Part shown: piece by piece, positions 26,927 to 33,800 of the stretch
Numbering within the stretch: the stretch's first letter is position 1
Layout of the letters: each line of letters opens with the position of its first letter
Origin: Mesorhizobium caraganae
GTDB lineage: Bacteria; Pseudomonadota; Alphaproteobacteria; Rhizobiales; Rhizobiaceae
DNA length: 64,000 nt
NCBI RefSeq assembly: GCF_016836705.1
Contig: NZ_JAFCGY010000001.1
Location: 930,001 to 994,000, forward strand
Direction of reading: 5' to 3'
Translations under genes and position numbers: made by a program
Notes under the pieces: model-generated
Databases searched by the model: none
What the model was told of the DNA's origin: nothing
The model's input: the letters and a program-made list of their open reading frames with translations, nothing else

Positions 26927-27065
26927 TACCCTCCCCCTTGTGGGGAGGGTCGGCACGCAAGCTTCGCACTTTGCGAAGCTTGTGAGACGGGGTGGGGTCA
27001 CGACGGCCCGTGCCCCACCCCCCACCCGACCGCTGCGCGGTCACCCTCCCCACGAGGGGGAGGTA
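26927..27065. repeat. Palindromic repeat, GTGGGGAGGGT family, copy 1
   Basis: TACCCTCCCCCTTGTGGGG... at the left and CCCCACGAGGGGGAGGTA at the right form inverted arms of about 24 bp around AAGCTTCGCACTTTGCGAAGCTT and a GC-rich centre. A sister copy is at 47586-47733. It lies between the binding-protein and first permease genes. Confidence 0.8.
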
Positions 27066-27077
27066 AGGGCGCCCTGA

Positions 27078-27959
27078 ATGCACTTTGGACCCCATCTCCT
27101 CCTCGCCGCCCTCGAAGGCCTCGTCACCTCAGCCGTGCTGGCGCTGACGGCGCTGGGACTGTCGCTGGTGTTCGGTGTCATGCGCGTCGTCAACGTCGCC
27201 CATGGCGAATTCTTCATGCTCGGCGCGGTGCTCGCCTGGGCGATCTCGACGGCGATACCCGGCCATCCCACCGTCGGCTTCCTGGCCGCGCTGGTGATCG
27301 CACCGCTGATCGTCGGCGCCATCGCGCTGGTTGCCGAGCGGCTGGTGCTGCGCCGGCTCAATTACAATCCGGAAGCCACCATCGTTGCCACCATCGGCAT
27401 GCTCTACATCATCCAGCAGCTGGCGCTGAGCTTCTATGGCCCGGAAGCGCGGCCGGTGGAGCCTCCCTTCAGCTACCGCATCCTCCTGCCATGGTTCGGC
27501 TATTCCGGCTACAAGTTGTCGATCATCGCCGCCTCCGCACTTCTGCTTGTCCTCACCTGGCTGGTGCTGACGCACACGAAGATCGGCCTCATCATGCGCG
27601 CCACGCAGTATGACAGCGAGACCGCGCAGGCCTTCGGCATTCCGGTCGACCGCGTCTATGCCGGCGTCTTCGCGCTCGGCGCCATGCTGGCAGCCATCGC
27701 CGCGGTGCTGATCGTGCCGATCAGCCAGGCGCATTACCTGATGGGGCAGGACCCGCTGCTTCTGTCCTTCATCGTCGTCATCATCGGCGGTCTCGGCTCG
27801 CTGCGCGGCACCGTCGTCGCCGCGGTGCTGATCGGCCTGTCCGACGGCATCATTTCGGTGTTCTTCTCGCCGACTCTGGCCAAGATCATCGCCACTATGC
27901 TGGTCGCCATGGTGCTGGTGTTCCGGCCGCAAGGCTTGTTCGGGCAGGCGTCGCGATGA
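27078..27959 (+). CDS. Branched-chain-type ABC permease, LivH-like
   Basis: A 293-residue permease with about eight membrane segments. It carries the LivH hallmarks ALGLSLVFGVMRVVNVAHGEFFMLGA (about 28-53) and the loop RATQYDSETAQAFGIPVDRVYAGVFALG. Its stop overlaps the LivM-like start by four bases. It forms the channel with that protein. Confidence 0.92.
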   Translation: MHFGPHLLLAALEGLVTSAVLALTALGLSLVFGVMRVVNVAHGEFFMLGAVLAWAISTAIPGHPTVGFLAALVIAPLIVGAIALVAERLVLRRLNYNPEATIVATIGMLYIIQQLALSFYGPEARPVEPPFSYRILLPWFGYSGYKLSIIAASALLLVLTWLVLTHTKIGLIMRATQYDSETAQAFGIPVDRVYAGVFALGAMLAAIAAVLIVPISQAHYLMGQDPLLLSFIVVIIGGLGSLRGTVVAAVLIGLSDGIISVFFSPTLAKIIATMLVAMVLVFRPQGLFGQASR

Positions 27960-28918
27960 GCGAAGCTTCGCCGGCAAAAGCCTATGCATTGCATCTCGGC
28001 GTCATCGCGTTGCTCTTTGCGCTCAGCTTCGTCCTGCCGGAATACCATCACGGCCTGCTCGCCCGCATCATGGTGCTGGCGGTGTTCGCCATGGGCTACA
28101 ACATGCTGTTCGGCTATGTCGGCCTGCTCAGCCTTGGCCATGCCATGTTCTTTGCTGCCGGGCTCTATGGCGCCGGTTTTGCCGTCATCCATCTCGGCTG
28201 GAACGTGCCGCTGGCCTTCCTCGCCGGCATCGCCTGCGGCGCGCTGCTGGCGCTGGTGATCGGCCTGCTGGCGCTGCGCACCACCGGCGTCGCCTTCATG
28301 ATCGTGACCATGATGTTCGCGCAGGTTTTCTATCTCGTCATCCTCTATTTCGCCGCCTGGACCGGCGGCGACCAGGGCCTGGTCGTGCCGCAGCCGGCGC
28401 GGGTTCTGAATCTCGGCGCGACGTCGCTCGATCTAACCAACCCGACGGTGCGCTACATGAGCGCACTGGCGTTGTTCTCGATCGTGCTGCTCATCACGCT
28501 CGCCGTCGTCCGCTCCCGCTACGGCCGCGTGCTGGTCGCCGTGCGCGAAAACGAGGAGCGCACGAAAATGCTCGGCTACGACACCTTTTCGAACAAGCTC
28601 ATCGCCGTGGTCGTCTCCGGCACCATCTGCGCGGCCTCGGGTGCGGCCTATGCGCTGTTGTTCGGCTATGTCGGCTCGAGCCTTGCCTCGGTGCAGTATT
28701 CCATCCTGCCGCTGCTCTGGGTGCTGCTCGGCGGTGCCGCCACGACGCTGGGTGCCCTGATCGGCACGGTGTTCATGTACTATGTCATCGACATCGCCAG
28801 CGGCTACACCTCGGCCTATCTCTTGATCGTCGGCATCGCGCTTATCCTTTTGGTGCTGTTTTTCCCAAAAGGCATTTTGGGCACCATCCGCCAGCGCTGG
28901 CTTGGGTGGCTGCCATGA
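27956..28918 (+). CDS. Branched-chain-type ABC permease, LivM-like
   Basis: A 320-residue permease with LivM hallmarks: GYNMLFGYVGLLSLGHAMFFAAGLYGAGFAV near residues 42-72 and VAVRENEERTKMLGYDTFSNKLIAVVVSG. The stop overlaps the ATPase start at 28915. About ten membrane segments are expected. Confidence 0.92.
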   Translation: MSEASPAKAYALHLGVIALLFALSFVLPEYHHGLLARIMVLAVFAMGYNMLFGYVGLLSLGHAMFFAAGLYGAGFAVIHLGWNVPLAFLAGIACGALLALVIGLLALRTTGVAFMIVTMMFAQVFYLVILYFAAWTGGDQGLVVPQPARVLNLGATSLDLTNPTVRYMSALALFSIVLLITLAVVRSRYGRVLVAVRENEERTKMLGYDTFSNKLIAVVVSGTICAASGAAYALLFGYVGSSLASVQYSILPLLWVLLGGAATTLGALIGTVFMYYVIDIASGYTSAYLLIVGIALILLVLFFPKGILGTIRQRWLGWLP

Positions 28919-29640
28919 TGCCGCTGCTGACGACAAAGAACCTGGCGCGAAATTTCGGCGGTCTGCGCGCCGTCGACGGTGTCGATTTCCAGCTGATGCC
29001 GGGCGAAATCCGCGCTGTCATCGGCCCCAACGGCGCAGGCAAAACCACCTTCGTCAGCCTGATCAGCGGCCGCATCCAGCCGTCCTCCGGCATGATCGTC
29101 TTCGACGGCACCGACATCACCAGCCGGCCGGCCTATCTCAGGGTGCGCCAGGGCATCGCCTACACCTTCCAGATCACCAGCGTCTTTGCCAACTTGTCCG
29201 CCTACGACAATGTCGCGCTGCCGGTGCAGCGCACGCTGACCGATGGCCGCTCGAAAGGCGCGGTGCGCACCGGCGTCATGGCCGCGCTGGAGCGCACCGG
29301 CCTTGCCGACCGCGCCCATATGCCGGCCGGCCAGCTCTCCTACGGCCATCAGCGGCTGCTGGAAGTGGCGATGGGTCTGGCGCTGAAGCCGCGGCTGTTG
29401 ATCCTCGACGAGCCCACGCAAGGCCTGGCCGACAGCGAGATCGACAATTTCATCGAGCTGGTGCGCGAGATCGCCAAAAGCGCCACCGTGCTTTTGATCG
29501 AGCACAATATGCCGGTCGTCATGCAGCTGGCCGACCGCATCACCGTCTTCAACGCAGGCAGGATCCTCGCCGAAGGCACGCCCGAACAGATCCGCGCCAA
29601 CACACAGGTGCAGGAAGCCTATCTGGGGACGGCGCCATGA
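28915..29640 (+). CDS. Branched-chain-type ABC ATPase, LivG-like
   Basis: A 241-residue ATPase. Walker A GPNGAGKTT, Q-loop in YTFQITSVFANLSAYDNV, signature LSYGHQRLLEVAMGLAL (YGHQ in place of the usual GGQQ, normal for LivG) and Walker B LLILDEP are visible. ATG 28915 overlaps the LivM-like stop; the ATG at 28918 is equally possible. Its end overlaps the LivF-like gene. Confidence 0.92.
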   Translation: MMPLLTTKNLARNFGGLRAVDGVDFQLMPGEIRAVIGPNGAGKTTFVSLISGRIQPSSGMIVFDGTDITSRPAYLRVRQGIAYTFQITSVFANLSAYDNVALPVQRTLTDGRSKGAVRTGVMAALERTGLADRAHMPAGQLSYGHQRLLEVAMGLALKPRLLILDEPTQGLADSEIDNFIELVREIAKSATVLLIEHNMPVVMQLADRITVFNAGRILAEGTPEQIRANTQVQEAYLGTAP

Positions 29641-30359
29641 CCGAAGCCCCCACGACTGAAGCGCTGATCATCTCCGGGCTCGACTGTTTCTATGGCGAGG
29701 TCCAGGTGCTCTACGGGCTCGACCTTGTGCTCTACAAGGGCGAGGTGCTGTGTCTCTTCGGCCGCAACGGCGCCGGCAAGACGACAACGCTGAAGGCGAT
29801 CATGGGGCTTGTTCCTGCTAGCGCCGGCTCGATCCAGCTCGCCGGCAAGGAACTGACCGGTTTGCCGGCGCATGAGGTGCCGAAGGCCGGCGTCGCCTAT
29901 GTGCCGCAAGGCAGGCGGCTGTTCGCCGAGATGACGGTGGCGGAAAACATCGAGATCGGCCTGATGGCGCGCGGCAAGGGCAAGGCCGTGCGGGAAAATG
30001 TCCTCGACCTTTTTCCATTGCTGCGCCAGCGGCTCAGGCAACGCTCCGGTACCCTGTCCGGCGGTGAACAGCAGATGCTGGCCATGGCCCGGGCGCTCTG
30101 CCTCGAACCGCAGGTGCTGTTGCTCGACGAGCCGACCGAAGGCCTGATGCCGTCGATGATCGCCAAGATCCGCGAGACGGTGGTGAAACTGCGCGAGCTT
30201 GGCGTCTCCACCATCCTGGTCGAGCAGCGGGTCGATGCCGTGCTGTCGGTCGCCGACCGCGTCTGCTTCATCGAGAACGGCCGCAACCGCGAGACCGTCG
30301 ATGTCGAGCAACTGCGCGCCGACCCGTCGGCGGTCAGGCGTTATGTAGGGGTGGGGTAA
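29637..30359 (+). CDS. Branched-chain-type ABC ATPase, LivF-like
   Basis: A 240-residue ATPase closing the importer operon. It shows LDCFYGEVQVLYGLDLVLYKGEVLCLFGRNGAGKTT-type N-terminus with Walker A GRNGAGKTT, signature LSGGEQQMLAMARAL and Walker B VLLLDEP. TEGLMPSM near the D-loop is typical of LivF. A palindromic repeat and then the convergent antiporter gene follow. Confidence 0.92.
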   Translation: MTEAPTTEALIISGLDCFYGEVQVLYGLDLVLYKGEVLCLFGRNGAGKTTTLKAIMGLVPASAGSIQLAGKELTGLPAHEVPKAGVAYVPQGRRLFAEMTVAENIEIGLMARGKGKAVRENVLDLFPLLRQRLRQRSGTLSGGEQQMLAMARALCLEPQVLLLDEPTEGLMPSMIAKIRETVVKLRELGVSTILVEQRVDAVLSVADRVCFIENGRNRETVDVEQLRADPSAVRRYVGVG

Positions 30360-30399
30360 ACTGCGAAGTCTGAGCGGCAGCGCCAGGCGACAGGCGGTT

Positions 30400-30572
30400 G
30401 CGCCGCCCCTCATTGCCCTGCCGGGCATTTCTCCCCGTGAACGGGGAGAAAGAAGCTGGCCGTGCCCTCGGCGCTCATTCTGCAAGGCTGGCGATTGGCG
30501 AAATCGGCGATGACAGCGTCCTTCTCCCCGTTCACGGGGAGAAGATGGCGGCAGCCAGATGAGGGGCGGCGC
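30400..30572. repeat. Palindromic repeat, CTCCCCGT/ACGGGGAG family, copy 1
   Basis: GCGCCGCCCCTCAT at 30400-30413 is mirrored by ATGAGGGGCGGCGC at 30559-30572. Two inner stems, TTCTCCCCGTGAACGGGGAGAA and TTCTCCCCGTTCACGGGGAGAA-like, sit near 30429-30450 and 30522-30543. It fills the gap between the convergent LivF-like and antiporter genes and may terminate both. A translated relative is at 34331-34460. Confidence 0.8.
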
Positions 30573-30596
30573 TGCCGCAGGAATCAGTGCGCCGCC

Positions 30597-32048
30597 TCAG
30601 CTAAAAAACAAAAAGCCCGCGACCAGAAATACCGGCACCAGTACCAGCCCCGACCACGCCATATAGCCGAAGAAACCCGGCATCTTCACGCCGCGATGCC
30701 GGGCGATGGCGTAGACCATGAAGTTGGGCGCGTTGCCGATATAGGTGTTGGCTCCCATGAACACAGCGCCGGCCGAAATCGCGGCAAGCGTCGTGGCAGC
30801 CTCGGTCATCAGATGCTGCGGATCGCCGCCGGCCAGTTCGAAGAACACCAGATAGGTCGGCGCATTGTCGAGGAAGGACGACAGCCCGCCGGCCAGCCAG
30901 AAATAGGCGAGATCGTTGGGCTGACCGGTGGGCGAAGTGACCAGCGCGACCAACGGCGCCAGCGCGCCATCATGGCCGGCGCGAAGGATGGCAATCACCG
31001 GCACGATGCAGACGAAGATGCCGGCAAACAGTTTTGCCACTTCCGCGATCGGTCCCCAGGTGAAGCCGTTGGCCTTGCGATGGCTTTTGTAAGAGACGAC
31101 AAGCGACAGTCCGGCCAGCCCCAGGATGATCGCGTCGCGTACCAGGTTCTGCAATTCGAGGCTGACGCCCAGCACTGGAAAGCTCACGCCTGGCTTCCAC
31201 GCCGCCGACAGCAGAATCGCGCCAATGACGCCGGCCAGCAGCGGCAAATTGGCGAGGCCGCGAATGCGCACCTTCGTATCTGGCGTCGGATCCGTGATCT
31301 TCGGCGCGCCGCCTTCGCGGCGGTGCAGCACGATGTCGATGGCCAGGAAGACGAGCAGCACAAGGCCGCCGGTGAACAGCGTCTCGCGCCAGAGATTCGC
31401 CGTCGTCCAGAAGAAGTCGACCCCGCGCAGGAAGCCGACGAACAGCGGCGGATCGCCGAGCGGCGTCAGCGAGCCGCCAATGTTGGACACCAGGAAAATG
31501 AAGAAGATGACGACATGGGCGTTGAACGGCCGGTTGTCATTGGCGCGCAGCATCGGCCGGATCAGGATCATCGAGGCGCCGGTCGTGCCGATCACCGAGG
31601 CCAGCATCGCGCCGACAAGCAGCAGCCCGGCATTGACCAGTGGCGTGCCGTGGATGTTGCCGGCAACAAGGATGCCGCCCGAAATGGTGTAGAGCGCGAA
31701 CAGAAGGATGATGAACGACATAAATTCGGTGAGCAGCGTGTGCAGCACGGCCTCGCTCGCCGAAGGCATGCCGAAGGCGATCGCCAGCGGCACCACCACA
31801 AGTGCTGCCCAGGCGGCGGCGATCTTGCCGTAATGATGCTCCCAGACATGGTGGAACAGCAGCGGCCCGGTGGCGATCGACAGCAGCAGTCCGGCAAACG
31901 GCAGCCCCCACCACAGCGACATTGCGGCACCGGGCAATTCGTGGGTTTCCGACGCGAAAGCCAGTTCGGGAAACAGGAGAATGGCGACGGTCAAGGTGCC
32001 AGCCACCAAAACTGCCAACGATCCTGTGAAACTCCCCCGACGCCTCAC
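30597..32048 (-). CDS. Sodium/proton antiporter, NhaD / citrate-transporter superfamily
   Basis: A 483-residue membrane protein with about twelve segments. It starts with a signal-like stretch (SLAVLVAGTLTVAILLFPELAFAS), then SLWWGLPFAGLLLSIATGPLLFHHVWEHHYGKIAA. GGSLTPLGDPPLFVGFLRGVDFFW and SSFLDNAPTYLVFFELAGGD match the ion-transporter superfamily motifs used by NhaD-like proteins. GTG 32048 lies two bases behind the nicotinamidase stop, so the two are probably cotranscribed. The role next to the catabolic genes is unclear; ion homeostasis is the default reading. Confidence 0.82.
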   Translation of the reverse strand: MRRRGSFTGSLAVLVAGTLTVAILLFPELAFASETHELPGAAMSLWWGLPFAGLLLSIATGPLLFHHVWEHHYGKIAAAWAALVVVPLAIAFGMPSASEAVLHTLLTEFMSFIILLFALYTISGGILVAGNIHGTPLVNAGLLLVGAMLASVIGTTGASMILIRPMLRANDNRPFNAHVVIFFIFLVSNIGGSLTPLGDPPLFVGFLRGVDFFWTTANLWRETLFTGGLVLLVFLAIDIVLHRREGGAPKITDPTPDTKVRIRGLANLPLLAGVIGAILLSAAWKPGVSFPVLGVSLELQNLVRDAIILGLAGLSLVVSYKSHRKANGFTWGPIAEVAKLFAGIFVCIVPVIAILRAGHDGALAPLVALVTSPTGQPNDLAYFWLAGGLSSFLDNAPTYLVFFELAGGDPQHLMTEAATTLAAISAGAVFMGANTYIGNAPNFMVYAIARHRGVKMPGFFGYMAWSGLVLVPVFLVAGFLFFS

Positions 32049-32050
32049 GG

Positions 32051-32665
32051 TCAGGCCGAGGTCTGGTCTTCGAGCCTCACCCCGGCGTCGCGCATGCGCT
32101 TCAGCATCGCCTCGACCGAGCCGTTGAGATCGATGCCGCGGCAGGCGTCGAGCCGCACCGTCGTCTTGAAGCCGTGCTTGACCGCATCGAGCGCCGAGAA
32201 GGCGACGCAGAAATCGGTCGCCAGGCCGACCAGCGTCACGGTGTCGATACCGCGCTCCTTGAGGTAGCCGGCGAGCCCGGTCGGCGTCTTGTGGTCGTTC
32301 TCGAAGAAGGCGGAGTAGCTGTCGATTGCCGGGCGAAATCCCTTGCGGATCACCAGTTCGGCCTTGGTCCAGGCGAGCCCTGAATGGAAGTCCGAGCCGA
32401 GGCTGCCCTGAATGCAATGGTCGGGCCATAGCGTCTGCGGCCCATAGGGCATCTCGATCGCGCTGAAAGGCTGTGCTCCCGGATGGCTGGAGGCAAAGCT
32501 CGAATGTCCGGCCGGGTGCCAGTCCTGGGTCAGCACGACGTGCTCGGCGTGCCGGATCAGATCGTTGACCAGCGGCACGATCTCGTCGCCGCCCGCAACC
32601 GCCAGCGCACCGCCGGGGCAGAAGTCGTTCTGCAGGTCGATGATAACAAGCGCTTCGTCGGCCAT
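32051..32665 (-). CDS. pncA: Nicotinamidase
   Basis: A 204-residue isochorismatase-fold hydrolase that converts nicotinamide to nicotinate and ammonia. The catalytic triad D10, K108 and C153 (DLQNDF, IRKGF, ATDFCV) and the metal ligands D48, H50, H54 and H83 are all in place. ATG 32665 follows GAGGAGAGG; upstream frame sequence is not coding. It diverges from the molybdenum-hydroxylase operon across an intergenic region with a TTTGCATAC box. It serves NAD salvage with pncB and could also feed nicotinate to the neighbouring putative catabolic genes. Confidence 0.93.
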   Translation of the reverse strand: MADEALVIIDLQNDFCPGGALAVAGGDEIVPLVNDLIRHAEHVVLTQDWHPAGHSSFASSHPGAQPFSAIEMPYGPQTLWPDHCIQGSLGSDFHSGLAWTKAELVIRKGFRPAIDSYSAFFENDHKTPTGLAGYLKERGIDTVTLVGLATDFCVAFSALDAVKHGFKTTVRLDACRGIDLNGSVEAMLKRMRDAGVRLEDQTSA

Positions 32666-32840
32666 GGCGCCTCTCCTCTTTCTTCGTCTCGAGCGGGGAT
32701 CGAGTGAAAAACGCCGCGGATGCGACCGGATGCAGAAACTTGACCAGATGGCGGCCTGCGTCAACCTCTGCAAGCGTAACAAATGCGTGGCGACCAGCTT
32801 GCCGCAAACTCCGGCTTTGACAATTTCCACCAGCTTGATA

Positions 32841-32858
32841 TCATTTGCATACGAATGA
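32841..32858. promoter_or_regulatory. TTTGCATAC box between pncA and molybdenum-hydroxylase operon
   Basis: TCATTTGCATACGAATGA has perfect outer arms TCATT/AATGA around a TGCATACG core and is centred about 88 bases before the GTG at 32937. It aligns with the boxes at 25529 and 45343 as WTCRTTTGYATAC. Three imperfect direct repeats, TTYGGGAAGRC, follow at 32887, 32906 and 32923. Confidence 0.5.
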
Positions 32859-32936
32859 ATTTGGCCAGATCGAATACTGGTGGGGTTTCGGGAAGACCCC
32901 ACTTTTTGGGAAGGCCCATTTCTTGGGAAGGCAGGC

Positions 32937-33800
32937 GTGATCCGTTACGCGAAACCCACCACGCTGGACGAGGCGCTCGCCCTGTTGAGCGAGGGCGCCT
33001 GGCGCGTGCTTGCCGGCGGCACCGATTTCTATCCGGCGCAAGGCGCCAAGCCGTTCCGCGACAATGTTCTCGACATCAACGGCCTGGCTTGCCTGCGCGG
33101 CATCGCCGAGACCGAGAGCCATTGGGTTTTGGGCGCCCGCACCACCTGGACCGATCTGGTCCGCCATCCCTTGCCGGCGGCTTTCGATGCGCTGAAGCAG
33201 GCCGCGCGTGAGGTCGGCTCGCTGCAGATCCAGAATGTCGCCTCGATCGCCGGCAATCTCTGCAACGCCTCGCCGGCCGCCGACGGCGTGCCGGGTCTGC
33301 TGGTGCTCGACGCCGAGGTCGAACTGCGCTCAGTCGCAGCGACGCGCTACCTGCCGCTGCAGCGGTTCATTCTCGGCAACCGCCGCACGGCTTTGCTGCC
33401 CGGCGAAATGGTCACCGCCATCCGCATTCCGAAGCGCGCTTCCGCCGGTACGTCGGCTTTCGTCAAGCTTGGTGCGCGGCGCTACCTTGTCATCTCCATC
33501 GCCATGGTGGCGGCGCGCCTTGTCGTCGACAACGGTATAGTCACGGAAGCGGCCGTTTCCGTCGGCTCCTGTTCGGCTGTCGCCGCGCGGCTCGCCGGTG
33601 TCGAAGCTGTGCTGCGCGGCAAACCTGCCGGCCCGGCACTCGCCGATGCGGTCCTGTCCGCGCCGATGGCCGAGCTGTGGCCGATCGCCGATGTGCGCGG
33701 CAGCGCCGAATACCGGCTCGATGCGGCACGCGAGCTTGTCGCCCGCGCCGTGCTGGGAGCCTGCGGTCTGACGAACGACAACAGCATGGTGGCGGCATGA
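32937..33800 (+). CDS. FAD-binding subunit of xanthine-dehydrogenase-family hydroxylase
   Basis: A 287-residue CoxM/XdhB-type subunit. It binds FAD (LAGGTDFYPAQ near 34-44; GNLCNASPAADGVPGLLVLDAEVEL near 115-139) and passes electrons from the molybdenum centre via 2Fe-2S clusters to an acceptor. The GTG start at 32937 is preceded by GGGAAGGC and fits the family start (IRYAKPTTLDEAL). It opens a six-gene operon in which the next start overlaps its stop (ATGA). Confidence 0.9.
   Translation: MIRYAKPTTLDEALALLSEGAWRVLAGGTDFYPAQGAKPFRDNVLDINGLACLRGIAETESHWVLGARTTWTDLVRHPLPAAFDALKQAAREVGSLQIQNVASIAGNLCNASPAADGVPGLLVLDAEVELRSVAATRYLPLQRFILGNRRTALLPGEMVTAIRIPKRASAGTSAFVKLGARRYLVISIAMVAARLVVDNGIVTEAAVSVGSCSAVAARLAGVEAVLRGKPAGPALADAVLSAPMAELWPIADVRGSAEYRLDAARELVARAVLGACGLTNDNSMVAA

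Noticed and set aside
26927..27065. The inverted repeats as CRISPR units or as ends of an insertion sequence
   Set aside because: There are no regular spacers, no transposase frame and no target duplication. They are small stem-loop repeats.
30462..32267. A 601-codon open frame opposite the antiporter gene
   Set aside because: Composition is dominated by Gln, Arg and Asp as expected for antisense of a membrane protein. The minus strand encodes a clear transporter.
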